Assembly (NCBI RefSeq): GCF_002282855.1
Contig: NZ_NRIR01000001.1
Coordinates: 1-64,000 of the forward strand
Direction: 5' to 3'
DNA from: Paraferrimonas sedimenticola
GTDB taxonomy: Bacteria > Pseudomonadota > Gammaproteobacteria > Enterobacterales > Shewanellaceae
Length of the DNA: 64,000 nucleotides
This document shows, piece after piece, positions 54,242 through 63,027 of the stretch (position 1 is the first letter of the stretch; the number at the start of each line of letters is the position of its first letter). The translations under genes were made by a program, and so were the position numbers. The notes beneath the pieces are model-generated. The model saw only the letters and a program-made list of their open reading frames with translations. It was not told the origin of the DNA and searched no databases.

Positions 54242-55705
54242 ATGTCAGTTAGTTCCCCTGTTTTAATTACCTTTATTGGTTATTTGGTGTTGATGATAGG
54301 TATTGGCTTTGTGGCCTACCGTGCAACCACCAACGTCGGAGATTACATTCTTGGCGGCCGTAAAATGGGCCCAGCGGTTACCGCTTTGTCCGTGGGCGCT
54401 TCGGATATGTCCGGTTGGTTGTTACTCGGCTTACCCGGTGCGGTTTATCTTGGTGGGCTTAGCGAAGCTTGGATAGGCATAGGTCTGCTGCTCGGCGCTG
54501 GTCTTAACTGGATGATCATCGCCAAACGCCTGCGGGTTTACACCTATAGCGCCGACGATGCACTGACTATTCCAGAATTCTTAGAAAGCCGTTTTAACGA
54601 CAAAGGTGGCGTCATTCGCACCTTCGCCGCCGCGGTTATCTTACTTTTCTTTACCTTCTACGCATCGTCAGGCCTGGTTGGTGGCGCCATTCTGTTTGAA
54701 AAAGTGTTCGGCCTGGATTACATCACCGCGCTTATCATTGGCTCTGTAGTGATTGTCACCTACACCTTTGTTGGCGGTTTCTTTGCGGTTAGTTGGACCG
54801 ACTTTTTCCAAGGCTGCTTGATGCTGGTCGCCTTGTTGATGGTTCCCGCGGTGTTACTTAACGACATGGGTGGTTGGGAGCACGCATCGCAAGTGCTACC
54901 TGACAACATGACACAGCTCATTAGCCCAGAAACCACTGCCATTGGTCTATTGTCCCTGTTAGCCTGGGGTCTGGGCTACTTTGGACAACCCCACATTTTA
55001 AGCCGCTTCATGGCCATTCGCTCGGTCAAAGATATCCCGACCTCCCGCCGTATAGCCATGAGTTGGATGACAGCCGCGCTAGTCGGTGCGCTAATGACAG
55101 GTCTCGTAGGTGCTTTGTATTTCGCTGACCAGCCACTCAACAACCCAGAGACGGTATTCATTCAATTAACCCAAGTGGCATTTAACCCTTGGATTGCCGG
55201 ACTTTTGATCGCCGCTATTTTATCGGCCATCATGAGTACTATCGATTCTCAGCTGTTGGTTTGCTCAAGCGTAATCACCGAAGATGTATATAAGAAGTGG
55301 TTGCGCCCAAGTGCATCTGACAGCGAACTCATGCTAGTTGGCCGCCTTGGCGTGCTGACTATCGCCATTATTGCTGGTGTGATTGCCATGAACCCTGACT
55401 CTAACGTACTTGGCCTTGTCAGCTACGCTTGGGCTGGATTTGGTGCCGCCTTTGGTCCTGTGGTGATTCTGAGTTTATTCTGGCGCGGTTACTCGCGAGA
55501 TGGCGCTCTGGCCACTTTATTAGTCGGTGCACTCACCGTAGTGATCTGGAAGCAGCTTAACGGCGGTATATTTGAATTGTACGAGCTATTACCAGGCTTT
55601 GTATTTGCATTAATCGCTGGCGTCTTGGTGTCCAAGTTACGTCCCAATCAGGACCAAACCAGCTTGGACGGCTTTGACCGCTACCAAAAGACACTAGACT
55701 CATAG
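54242..55705 (+). CDS. putP: Sodium/proline symporter
   Basis: PutP is an SSS-family Na+:proline co-transporter of the inner membrane, with about 13 helices (487 aa; E. coli 502). Typical blocks are YILGGRKMGPAVTALSVGASDMSGWLLLGLPG (Na+ and proline sites), PEFLESRF, LGYFGQPHILSRFMA and AILSAIMSTIDSQLLVCSS. PutA is not adjacent, so the gene stands alone. A sodium-coupled carrier suits a marine host. Confidence 0.93.
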   Translation: MSVSSPVLITFIGYLVLMIGIGFVAYRATTNVGDYILGGRKMGPAVTALSVGASDMSGWLLLGLPGAVYLGGLSEAWIGIGLLLGAGLNWMIIAKRLRVYTYSADDALTIPEFLESRFNDKGGVIRTFAAAVILLFFTFYASSGLVGGAILFEKVFGLDYITALIIGSVVIVTYTFVGGFFAVSWTDFFQGCLMLVALLMVPAVLLNDMGGWEHASQVLPDNMTQLISPETTAIGLLSLLAWGLGYFGQPHILSRFMAIRSVKDIPTSRRIAMSWMTAALVGALMTGLVGALYFADQPLNNPETVFIQLTQVAFNPWIAGLLIAAILSAIMSTIDSQLLVCSSVITEDVYKKWLRPSASDSELMLVGRLGVLTIAIIAGVIAMNPDSNVLGLVSYAWAGFGAAFGPVVILSLFWRGYSRDGALATLLVGALTVVIWKQLNGGIFELYELLPGFVFALIAGVLVSKLRPNQDQTSLDGFDRYQKTLDS

Positions 55706-55789
55706 GCTCAATACCTGCTGTGGCAGCGATGAGCTACACTAACATCACTGCCAAGGCTGGCCCTTTTGTCAGCCAAACAAGGAGGCAAT

Positions 55790-56149
55790 ATGAAACATTG
55801 GATTGGAATCGCACTTCTGTGCATTAGCACTTTGGTCGCCGCAGAAGCCGTGCCACAAAAAGACCCGCAAGTGGCTTGGGGCCACATTGAACAAGGGGCG
55901 TTAGTGGTCGATGTTCGCACCGCCGAAGAGTTTGAGGTGGGCCATTTGAACAATGCCGCCCACGTACCTTTCGAGCAAATTGGCGAATGGGCGCAAGCAC
56001 AAAACATTGCCAAGGACCAAAGCATTGTTCTTTATTGTCGCTCTGGTCGACGTTCGGGCATTGCCACTGAAACTCTGATGTCCATGGGTTACACCAATGT
56101 CTACAATGGCGGCGGCTTGGAAAGCCTACAAACCCATCAGCAACCTTAG
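55790..56149 (+). CDS. Periplasmic rhodanese-like sulfurtransferase
   Basis: This 119-aa protein, PspE-like, has a signal peptide (about 1-19, HWIGIALLCISTLVAA|EA) and one rhodanese domain with LVVDVRTAEEFEVGHLNNAAHVPF and the active-site loop VLYCRSGRRSG, whose cysteine (about residue 83) would carry the persulfide. A perfect AGGAGG lies 5 nt before the ATG at 55790. The sulfur acceptor is unknown. It is tail-to-tail with the patatin gene, overlapping by 4 bp. Confidence 0.88.
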   Translation: MKHWIGIALLCISTLVAAEAVPQKDPQVAWGHIEQGALVVDVRTAEEFEVGHLNNAAHVPFEQIGEWAQAQNIAKDQSIVLYCRSGRRSGIATETLMSMGYTNVYNGGGLESLQTHQQP

Positions 56150-57066
56150 TCTTTAAATCGGGCTAGTTCGGCTAACAGGTTTTCCTTTTGGGCCATCATG
56201 GCGCGGTAGCCCGCGTCGATGGCTTCATCGGCCCGGTGAAACTCCATTGTGCCAATATCACTAACTCTTGGGCTCACCAACACCTCAGGGGGATCCCCCA
56301 TCAAGCGTGCTTTCTTGTGTCTAAGTTCGAGGATTTCCATCGACTGTGACATTACTGCCATCATGTTTGGTCCGCTTTTGTCATCCCGCTCCATCAGTTC
56401 CTTCATCGACGCCAAGTAGTCTTTGCCCTTGGCCAGCAAGTCGGTAAAGGTGGTGGAATCCTCAGTCTGCGATTCCGGTTCACTGGCAAGAGTTAACGGA
56501 GACTTTGAGGTCATGGTGCGCTTATCACCGTGCAGGTCCACCGCGATCACCACATCGGCCCCCATGGCTCGGCACGTGGATACAGGCACCGGGTTAACCA
56601 CTGCGCCATCGACTAACCAGCGGCCGTTAAGCTGCACCGGCGCCAACACACCAGGCATAGAACAAGATGCGCGCACCGCTTGGCGTAAATCTCCCTGATC
56701 AAACCAAATCTCACGACCACTGTACAAATCGGCGGCCACCGCGGTAAAGGGCACAGCTAAGGTTTCTATGCGCACGTTGCCGATTTGGCGCTGAAACGCG
56801 TCAAAAACCTTCTCGCCACCGAGCAAGCCGCTTTTGGCCCAACTAAAATCCATCAGCCCGAGCACGTCCCAACTGGAAAAGCCTTCCACCCAATCCTGCA
56901 GCTTGTCCAAATTGCCATTGGCGTAGGCCGCACCCACCAAGGCGCCAATCGAACAGCCCGCCACCTGGTCAGGCGCGACCCCTAGCTCTTTTAGTGCGCG
57001 TAACACACCAATATGCGCCCAACCCTTGGCGGCACCGCTGCCCAAAGCCACTCCCACTTTAGCCAT
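56146..57066 (-). CDS. rssA: Patatin-like phospholipase, RssA family
   Basis: This 306-aa serine hydrolase of the patatin family is close to E. coli RssA. It has the oxyanion-hole glycines GSGAAKGWAHIGVL, the nucleophile elbow GCSIG with Ser39, and the catalytic aspartate in DGAVVNPVP. Its likely substrate is phospholipid or lysophospholipid; the physiological role of RssA is unclear, and its usual partner rssB is not next to it. It is monocistronic, running leftwards. Confidence 0.88.
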   Translation of the reverse strand: MAKVGVALGSGAAKGWAHIGVLRALKELGVAPDQVAGCSIGALVGAAYANGNLDKLQDWVEGFSSWDVLGLMDFSWAKSGLLGGEKVFDAFQRQIGNVRIETLAVPFTAVAADLYSGREIWFDQGDLRQAVRASCSMPGVLAPVQLNGRWLVDGAVVNPVPVSTCRAMGADVVIAVDLHGDKRTMTSKSPLTLASEPESQTEDSTTFTDLLAKGKDYLASMKELMERDDKSGPNMMAVMSQSMEILELRHKKARLMGDPPEVLVSPRVSDIGTMEFHRADEAIDAGYRAMMAQKENLLAELARFKD

Positions 57067-57100
57067 TAGGAACTCCTAGTCCGGTTAAATCAAAAGCACA

Positions 57101-57126
57101 AAAAAAGGCGCTTTGATGCGCCTTTT
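57101..57126 (-). terminator. Terminator of the 28-codon gene
   Basis: AAAAGGCGC / GCGCCTTTT stem (core 57107-57111 and 57118-57122); on the minus strand it is followed by a further T-run, 16 bp after the small gene's stop. Confidence 0.85.
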
Positions 57127-57141
57127 CTCTCATCGATAGGA

Positions 57142-57228
57142 TTAAGCAAAAATGCTTGCACCCATAATAGCAAATACCAATGCGATAGCAGCAGTAGCGC
57201 CCAAGGCGACTTTTAAATTCAACGACAT
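57142..57228 (-). CDS. 28-residue single-helix membrane peptide
   Basis: The product starts [10 protein letters not shown] and continues as one hydrophobic helix rich in Ala, Ile, Val and Phe to the end (MGASIFA). It is unrecognised. Evidence that it is a gene: AGGGAAA about 7 nt before the ATG, a lone short frame in an otherwise empty 330-bp gap between rssA and gloA, and a strong terminator just after the stop. It resembles small membrane peptides that modulate transporters or sensors, but nothing here shows a partner. Confidence 0.6.
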   Translation of the reverse strand: MSLNLKVALGATAAIALVFAIMGASIFA

Positions 57229-57396
57229 GTTCGTTTCCCTATTAGCTTATTCTATGGTGACACAGCTTACCAAGCGGCCGAAAAGCCGTCAGTAATCACG
57301 CCGGCAAGACAAGCGCCAGATCACGTTTTTCCGTTGTTCATGGAAATCATCCTCCAGCGGGTTATACTGCCGACAATCAAAATAAGGAGAATTCCC

Positions 57397-57792
57397 ATGC
57401 CGCAACTATTGCATACCATGATCCGCGTTGGCGACCTTCAAAAAAGCATCGATTTTTACACACAGGTGCTTGGCATGAAATTACTGCGTCAAAGCGAAAA
57501 CACCGAGTATCGCTATACCTTGGCCTTCGTTGGCTATGCCGAAGAATCGGAAGGCGCTGCGGTTATCGAACTGACCTACAACTGGGACACTGACAGCTAC
57601 GACATGGGCAACGCCTTTGGACATTTAGCGATTGGCATTGAAGACGTGGCAGGTGCTTGTGAGCGCATTGATGCTGCTGGCGGTAAAGTGGTACGCCCTG
57701 CAGGGCCTGTGCTGGGTGGTAAGACCGTGATTGCCTTTGTTGAAGATCCCGATGGCTACAAGATCGAGCTGATTGAACGCGCGGGTATGTAA
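57397..57792 (+). CDS. gloA: Lactoylglutathione lyase (glyoxalase I)
   Basis: GloA isomerises the hemithioacetal of methylglyoxal and glutathione to S-lactoylglutathione. This 131-aa VOC-fold protein (E. coli 135) has nickel/zinc ligands at His6 and Glu58-region (VIELTYN), His in [10 protein letters not shown] and Glu in [34 protein letters not shown] is the family's opening block. The start at 57397 has AAGGAG 8 nt upstream; the open frame begins 63 bp earlier. It is convergent with pssA across a REP cluster. Confidence 0.94.
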   Translation: MPQLLHTMIRVGDLQKSIDFYTQVLGMKLLRQSENTEYRYTLAFVGYAEESEGAAVIELTYNWDTDSYDMGNAFGHLAIGIEDVAGACERIDAAGGKVVRPAGPVLGGKTVIAFVEDPDGYKIELIERAGM

Positions 57793-57800
57793 CTGGACAC

Positions 57801-57943
57801 CGTCATTCCCGCGAATAAACGTCATTCCCGCGAATAAACGTCATTCCCGCGAATAAACGTCATTCCCGCGAAAGCGGGAATCTAGCAACTAGCTTAGTTC
57901 CCCGCTTTCGCGGGGATGACCCAGAATTGCGGGGATGACCCAT
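57801..57943. repeat. REP-type palindromic repeat cluster
   Basis: Three direct 19-bp units (CGTCATTCCCGCGAATAAA at 57801, 57820 and 57839) lead into a full palindrome TCCCGCGAAAGCGGGA (about 57863-57880). After a short spacer comes an inverted copy (CCCGCTTTCGCGGGGATGAC, about 57901-57920) and a partial one. This is the common gammaproteobacterial CATTCCCGCGAAAGCGGGAATC family. It fills the convergent gloA/pssA gap and may act as a transcription end. Confidence 0.85.
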
Positions 57944-57946
57944 TGA

Positions 57947-59281
57947 CTAGAGCAATTGTCGTAGCAAGAACCCTGCGTTAAACCTTTGCACTCGGTTTAA
58001 GATCTTGCGAACTTCGGCCGGGTAAGTTTCCGATTTTTGCACGTCGCGGTAGTGCTGAATCTTCTGACTTTGCGCCACAAACCCCTGTTGCTCTTGCTCA
58101 AACGACGCCTGCCAATCGCGATTCGGGTCCTGTAGCAATAGACCGTTCTCCAAATCCAACCCCCAAGCTCTAGGGTTGAGATTGCTGCCAGTGATCAAAT
58201 GGTAACGCTCGTCTATCGACAAGCCCTTGAGGTGGTAACTGTTATTACCATCCTTCCACAAATAGATGTTCAACAAGCCCTGGTCAATAGCCCACTGATA
58301 GCGCTTGGCAAAACGGCGCAGCGCCATTTCGTACAGGTAAGGCACAGTGCCAATTAGATTGAACTCTTGCTCTGGCGGAATATAAAAGTCGTTTGCCGTC
58401 TTGTCGCCAACCACAATACTGATTTGGCGACCAGCGCGAAGCTGACTGCCCAGCGCTTTTTCAATCGCTCTAGGCGGATTGAAATACGGCGTGCAAAGGA
58501 ATACTTGCTTGCGAGCATCTTTTATCAGCTGCAAAGTGGCTCGGTTGAGCTTGTTGGCACGACGGCCCAAGCCCACTAAAGGAGTAATACGCGCTCCATG
58601 AGTTAACTCGCCATTGCGATATTCAGACTTGCTAAGACGGCGCTTGTAGCGAGCGATAAAGCGATTCAGCTCGCGCTTTTTAACCTCGACTTTATCCACC
58701 AGATTTTGAATGCTAGGGTCGGCCACGAGCACCTGACGAATAAAGTCCGCCATCGAGTCGGCTAGCTCAGGCTGTTCAATGCGATAGTAGCGGTCCAGTC
58801 GATAGCGCTCGCCATGGTGTAAATACACATTGTTCAAGGATGCACCTGAATAAAGCACGAAGTCGTCAACCACAAAGCCTTTTAGGTGCAAAACACCCAT
58901 CACTTCTTTGGTTTTGACCGGGACACCATAGACCGGAAAAGAAACACCAGCTTCGGCCAGACGCGCACGATACATGCTATCGTTGCCCAGCTGCTCGTCA
59001 TCGCCAATCAAGCCTCGTTGGGCGCGGTGAAAATCCACCAATACGCTGATCTCGAGCTCCGGGTTGGCCTGTTTCGCAGCGATCAAAGCGTCAAACACCT
59101 CACGGCCTGCCGTATCGTCTTGAAGGTATAAGGCAACCATCAAAATGCGTTGCTTGGCTTGGCCAATCGCATCGAGTAATTGCTGTCGATACGCCTTAGC
59201 ATCGGCAAAGGTGTGCAATTGTTGCGGGGCAAGGGCGAAACCCGGTAGGGCATCAATTAAGTTGGCGTGCGAACGGGCCAT
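57947..59281 (-). CDS. pssA: CDP-diacylglycerol-serine O-phosphatidyltransferase
   Basis: PssA makes phosphatidylserine, the precursor of phosphatidylethanolamine, and binds the membrane peripherally. This 444-aa protein (E. coli 451) of the phospholipase D superfamily has two HKD-type motifs: HLKGFVVDD with VLYSGASLNN, and HLKGLSIDERYHLITGSNLNPRAW. The C-terminus is basic. It runs leftwards and ends next to the REP cluster. Confidence 0.94.
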   Translation of the reverse strand: MARSHANLIDALPGFALAPQQLHTFADAKAYRQQLLDAIGQAKQRILMVALYLQDDTAGREVFDALIAAKQANPELEISVLVDFHRAQRGLIGDDEQLGNDSMYRARLAEAGVSFPVYGVPVKTKEVMGVLHLKGFVVDDFVLYSGASLNNVYLHHGERYRLDRYYRIEQPELADSMADFIRQVLVADPSIQNLVDKVEVKKRELNRFIARYKRRLSKSEYRNGELTHGARITPLVGLGRRANKLNRATLQLIKDARKQVFLCTPYFNPPRAIEKALGSQLRAGRQISIVVGDKTANDFYIPPEQEFNLIGTVPYLYEMALRRFAKRYQWAIDQGLLNIYLWKDGNNSYHLKGLSIDERYHLITGSNLNPRAWGLDLENGLLLQDPNRDWQASFEQEQQGFVAQSQKIQHYRDVQKSETYPAEVRKILNRVQRFNAGFLLRQLL

Positions 59282-59470
59282 TCAGGGTAGGTGCTCTTTC
59301 AAAAATTTTAGCTAGCCAGCAAAATTACTGATTAGTGCACTCGCTTTCAAGTATTTTCCAAATAAAGTGTGCGCAGCAGCAATTACATGAGCTTAGCTCA
59401 AGACACAGGGAGCGCTTAGCCTTAATATTAGACCTATCCAAGATACCCTACGTGAAGATCTATACCCCTG

Positions 59471-59641
59471 ATGAAAACCAATATTGCCTGGATACTGTTG
59501 GCCTTAGTCGTCGGCTTTGTTATGTTCCAATTTAAACCCATGCTTGGCGGCGCCACCCTGCCCCTGTTTTTGCTGTTGGTGGGCTTCATTACCTATCGCG
59601 GCTATCGCTTAATGGAAAATGATGACGAGGATTCTAACTAG
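59471..59641 (+). CDS. Small two-helix membrane protein upstream of dacB
   Basis: This 56-aa protein of unknown function has helix 1 at about 5-20 (IAWILLALVVGFVMFQF), helix 2 at about 29-42 (TLPLFLLLVGFITYRGY) and an acidic end (ENDDEDSN). The ribosome-binding site is weak. Its end overlaps the dacB start by 23 bp, which suggests coupling with the peptidase gene. Codon use and hydrophobic pattern look real, but this is not certain. Confidence 0.55.
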   Translation: MKTNIAWILLALVVGFVMFQFKPMLGGATLPLFLLLVGFITYRGYRLMENDDEDSN

Positions 59642-61028
59642 TCCCTGTTTGTCAGCGCTAATTGCGCTGCTAGCATTCGTAATTGGCCCCGTCAGTTGGG
59701 CTCAAGCAACGCCGCTCTCGCCTTTACTGGACAAAGTACGGCCCGACCACGCGCAAGTAGCAGCTGTAGTGATTGACACCCGCAGCGGTGAATTGCTGCT
59801 CAATCACAACCCGAATGGTTTGATGACCCCAGCCAGTAGCCAAAAACTGCTAACCGCGGTTGGTGCTTATCGCATCCTTGGTCCGGATTATCAATTTTAC
59901 ACTCGTGCAGTGGCCAGTGGCTCAATTAATCGAGGCCAGCTCAGTCACCTGCAGCTGCAATTCGACGGCGACCCCGAGCTCACTCGAGCGCAATTGCGTG
60001 CAATGATTAAATCGTTGCGCCAACAGGGCATCAAGCGAATTCAAACCCTCAGTTTGTACTCCAGTCAGGCCGACCAATACCACGCACCTGGATGGGTCTG
60101 GGACGATTTGGGGATTTGCTTTGCCGCACCAGTTTCTGGGTTCATTCTGGACCGCAACTGCTTACACGCCAGCCTTCGCGCCAAAGGTACAGATACCTGG
60201 GTGAAATTGGCCAGCTACTTGCCCGCCAACATCGAATCTCAAGCCAAATACCAAGCCAAGAAAGACGCGTTTTGCGAACTGCACTTAAAGCGCTTCCCGG
60301 CCAATCGCTTTGTGATTAGCGGCTGTTTGGCAGAAAAACAAAAGTTGCCGCTGAAGGTCGCGATTACCGACCCTTACACCTATCTATCAGAAAGCCTGTC
60401 GCAAATGCTAAAAGACGCAGGGATCTCTGTCGCCAAACCCGTGTCGCTGTCACAACAGCCAATAAAGGGGAAAGTGTTAGCCAGTCAAGCCTCACGTCCT
60501 TTAAGTGAGCTGGTCAAAACCATGCTAGTGAAGTCTGACAACTTGATTGCCGACTCGCTGTTTAAGCAACTGGGCAGCCATTACTACCGGCATTCTGGCA
60601 GCTTTCGCAGTGGCGGATTGGCTTTAAAAGCGACTTTGCAAAGCGCCGGTGTCGATATGCAGGATGCTGTGATTGAAGATGGCTCTGGCTTGTCTCGATA
60701 CAACCTTATTAGCGCAAACCAGCTCGCCCAATCGCTGCAATTGATACTAACCGACCCAAAGTTGGCTCCGCTGCAGCAAAGCCTAGCGGTGGCCGGAGTC
60801 AGCGGTACCCTAAAGTACAAAGCGGGTTTCACTCAGCCCCCGCTTAAACACAGAGTTGCCGCTAAAACTGGAACTATGCGTGGCGTCAGTGCGCTGGCGG
60901 GCTTCACGACAGACAAAGACAAAAACATCGAAACCCTGTTCGTCTATTTGCAAAACGGCGGCAAGCTGTCGGTCAATAGCGAGCCGATACTGCTTAAGGC
61001 CGTGCTCGAACAGCACAGTCTTCGTTAA
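59619..61028 (+). CDS. dacB: D-alanyl-D-alanine carboxypeptidase/endopeptidase (PBP4)
   Basis: DacB trims pentapeptides and cuts 4,3-crosslinks in periplasmic peptidoglycan. The 469-aa protein (E. coli 477) has a signal peptide (about 1-30, SWAQA|TP), and the three penicillin-binding motifs: SSQK at 73-76 (nucleophile Ser73), SDN in VKSDNLIADSL and KTG in AAKTGTMRGVS. An inserted domain between the first two motifs is typical of PBP4. Two ATGs (59619, 59622) are possible. It overlaps the preceding small gene and ends at a terminator. Confidence 0.94.
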   Translation: MMTRILTSPCLSALIALLAFVIGPVSWAQATPLSPLLDKVRPDHAQVAAVVIDTRSGELLLNHNPNGLMTPASSQKLLTAVGAYRILGPDYQFYTRAVASGSINRGQLSHLQLQFDGDPELTRAQLRAMIKSLRQQGIKRIQTLSLYSSQADQYHAPGWVWDDLGICFAAPVSGFILDRNCLHASLRAKGTDTWVKLASYLPANIESQAKYQAKKDAFCELHLKRFPANRFVISGCLAEKQKLPLKVAITDPYTYLSESLSQMLKDAGISVAKPVSLSQQPIKGKVLASQASRPLSELVKTMLVKSDNLIADSLFKQLGSHYYRHSGSFRSGGLALKATLQSAGVDMQDAVIEDGSGLSRYNLISANQLAQSLQLILTDPKLAPLQQSLAVAGVSGTLKYKAGFTQPPLKHRVAAKTGTMRGVSALAGFTTDKDKNIETLFVYLQNGGKLSVNSEPILLKAVLEQHSLR

Positions 61029-61052
61029 AAAGTCTGAAAATCAATGCGCCAA

Positions 61053-61089
61053 CAAAAAAGCCGCTGTCGATAACGACAGCGACTTTTTT
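61053..61089. terminator. Bidirectional terminator between dacB and the acyl-CoA dehydrogenase
   Basis: CGCTGTCG / CGACAGCG stem (61062-61069 and 61074-61081) with a 4-nt loop, an A-tract before and a T-tract after; usable by both convergent genes. Confidence 0.88.
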
Positions 61090-61104
61090 CGAGCTTACAC
61101 CAGA

Positions 61105-62877
61105 TTAAAAGCGGTCTAACTCCAGCGCCATGGTCGCACCAGCACCCGTGCTGATTAAGCGCAAGTGATGGGCAGCTAGCGGCATGACTCGCTTCACGTA
61201 GTAATCGGTCACTAGGCGTTTATCGCTAGCGAATTGCTCATCCGCTTGCTCGTCGGCCACATTGCACATGCGCAGCCAGAAGTAGCCAAACAAGGTGTAA
61301 CCCACAGCGTTGAGATAATCTACAGCTGCACAGTTCACCAAATTGGCATCGTTACGGGCAGCATCCACCAGCTCAGCGGTGGCGCCTTGTAGCTCAGCAA
61401 AGGCGGTTAACACACTGTCTTTGTGTCCGGCATCCACGTTGGTCATGGCTGAAGTCTCAGCACTAAACTGTTCAAGTAAGCGCTTCATATTCTCGCCGCG
61501 ATTAGCCACAACCTTTCGACCCAGTAAATCCAGCGCTTGAATGCCGTTGGTGCCTTCGTAGATCTGCGCAATGCGACAGTCGCGTACCAGCTGTTCAGCA
61601 CCCCACTCGCGAATGAAACCGTGACCACCGAACACTTGCTGACCGGCAACTGTGCTATCTAATCCACGGTCGGTTAAGAAGGCTTTGGCCAAAGGCGTTA
61701 ACAAGCCCACTTGCGCACCTGCCCACTCAGCGGCTTCCCCTTCGCCGTAATTGGCAATATCCAACTGAAGCCCTGTGTGAACCGCAAATGCGCGTCCTGC
61801 TTCGTTTAACGAGCGAATATTCAACAACATGCGGCGCACATCTCCGTGAACCAGAAGACTGTCGTTAAACTCACCGCTGCGCATCGATTTGTCGGCTGCT
61901 ACGCCCTGGCGTCGCTCTTTGGCGTACTCAGCGGCTAGCTGATAGGCCATTTCCGACGCACCCAGACCCTGGATACCAATCGAGACGCGCTCGTAGTTCA
62001 TCATGGTGAACATGGCCGCCAAGCCGCGCCCTTCTTGACCAATCAGATAGCCCTCGGCGTCGTCATAGTTCATCACACAAGTGGCAGAGCCCTTAAGGCC
62101 CATCTTGTGCTCAATGGAGCCAACGCTCACCCCATTGGCGTCACCTAAACTGCCATCGTCATTGACTAGGATTTTGGGAACTAAGAATAACGAGATGTTT
62201 TTGGACAGACCTTTGTCAGTGGCAATCTTGGCCAACACTAGGTGAACCACATTCTCACCTAAGTCATTGTCGCCCGAGGTGATGAAAATCTTGCTGCCGC
62301 TGATTTTGTAGCTGCCGTTGTCTTGAATCTCGGCTTTGGTGCGAATACCGCGAAGATCAGAACCCGCCTGGGGTTCGGTCATGTCCATCGCACCGGTCCA
62401 GGCACCCGAGTAAAGTGAAGGCAGGAATTTTTCTTTGAGCTCATCGCTGCCATGGGCATTGATACACAAAGCCGCACCTGCGGTTAGCGAGCCGTACAAC
62501 TGGAATGCGTTGGACGCGCCATAACCAATCTCATCGGTTAACACGCCCAAACTTTTTGGCATGCCCATGCCACCAAACTCTGGGTTACCACACAGGCCAA
62601 TCCAGCCGCCTTCGGCAAATTGGCCATAAGCATCGGCAAAACCATCGGGGGTTTTCACAATACCATTTTCAAAGCTGACGCCTTGTTCATCGGCATTTCT
62701 ATCGAGGGGGGCGACCACTTGCTCGTTCAGCTTGGCAGACTCTTCAAGCACTGCCACTGCGGTCTCAAGATCCGCCATTTCGGCGAAGGCTGGCAATTGC
62801 TGCCATTCATTTTGGGCGTCGAAGACCTGCTCCAGCAGGAAACGCATGTCGGCTAAAGGCGCCTTATATCCTTTCAT
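61105..62877 (-). CDS. Acyl-CoA dehydrogenase (DmdC/long acyl-CoA dehydrogenase type)
   Basis: This FAD-dependent enzyme introduces the first double bond in beta-oxidation or a related acyl-CoA. The 590-aa protein is longer than classical dehydrogenases and includes the extra C-terminal domain of the DmdC/FadE5-like group. Seen are MDMTEPQAGSDLRGIRTKA, KIFITSGDND, VGSIEHKMGLKGSATC, GHGFIREWGAEQLVRD and the catalytic-base segment QIYEGTNGIQALDLLGRK. Chain length preference is unknown; MMPA-CoA activity is possible only by family likeness. An upstream 18-bp palindrome resembles a PsrA site, linking it to fadIJ control. Confidence 0.88.
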   Translation of the reverse strand: MKGYKAPLADMRFLLEQVFDAQNEWQQLPAFAEMADLETAVAVLEESAKLNEQVVAPLDRNADEQGVSFENGIVKTPDGFADAYGQFAEGGWIGLCGNPEFGGMGMPKSLGVLTDEIGYGASNAFQLYGSLTAGAALCINAHGSDELKEKFLPSLYSGAWTGAMDMTEPQAGSDLRGIRTKAEIQDNGSYKISGSKIFITSGDNDLGENVVHLVLAKIATDKGLSKNISLFLVPKILVNDDGSLGDANGVSVGSIEHKMGLKGSATCVMNYDDAEGYLIGQEGRGLAAMFTMMNYERVSIGIQGLGASEMAYQLAAEYAKERRQGVAADKSMRSGEFNDSLLVHGDVRRMLLNIRSLNEAGRAFAVHTGLQLDIANYGEGEAAEWAGAQVGLLTPLAKAFLTDRGLDSTVAGQQVFGGHGFIREWGAEQLVRDCRIAQIYEGTNGIQALDLLGRKVVANRGENMKRLLEQFSAETSAMTNVDAGHKDSVLTAFAELQGATAELVDAARNDANLVNCAAVDYLNAVGYTLFGYFWLRMCNVADEQADEQFASDKRLVTDYYVKRVMPLAAHHLRLISTGAGATMALELDRF

Positions 62878-62930
62878 GGGTAGTCTCTTGTCTTGTTGTA
62901 ACCGATTAAGGCCGTCATCTGACGTTAATA

Positions 62931-62948
62931 TTTAAACACCTGTTTAAA
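62931..62948. promoter_or_regulatory. Candidate PsrA-type operator of the acyl-CoA dehydrogenase gene
   Basis: TTTAAAC-ACCT-GTTTAAA has perfect 7-bp arms (8 with flanking A/T) around a 4-bp spacer, the same geometry as the site upstream of fadI (45741). It lies 54-71 bp before the gene. The AAAC-N4-GTTT core fits the PsrA motif of Pseudomonas/Shewanella. Confidence 0.6.
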
Positions 62949-63027
62949 TTACATCAGCTAACGGCCAAACTCAAAACTTTCGACAGTCGATCTACCCAAC
63001 TTCAAAAAAATTAAAGTCGGTGGGAAA

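Noticed and set aside
59335-59535. 66-codon open frame before dacB
   Set aside because: No ribosome-binding site and composition unlike protein; the overlapping 56-codon membrane frame in another phase is the better candidate.
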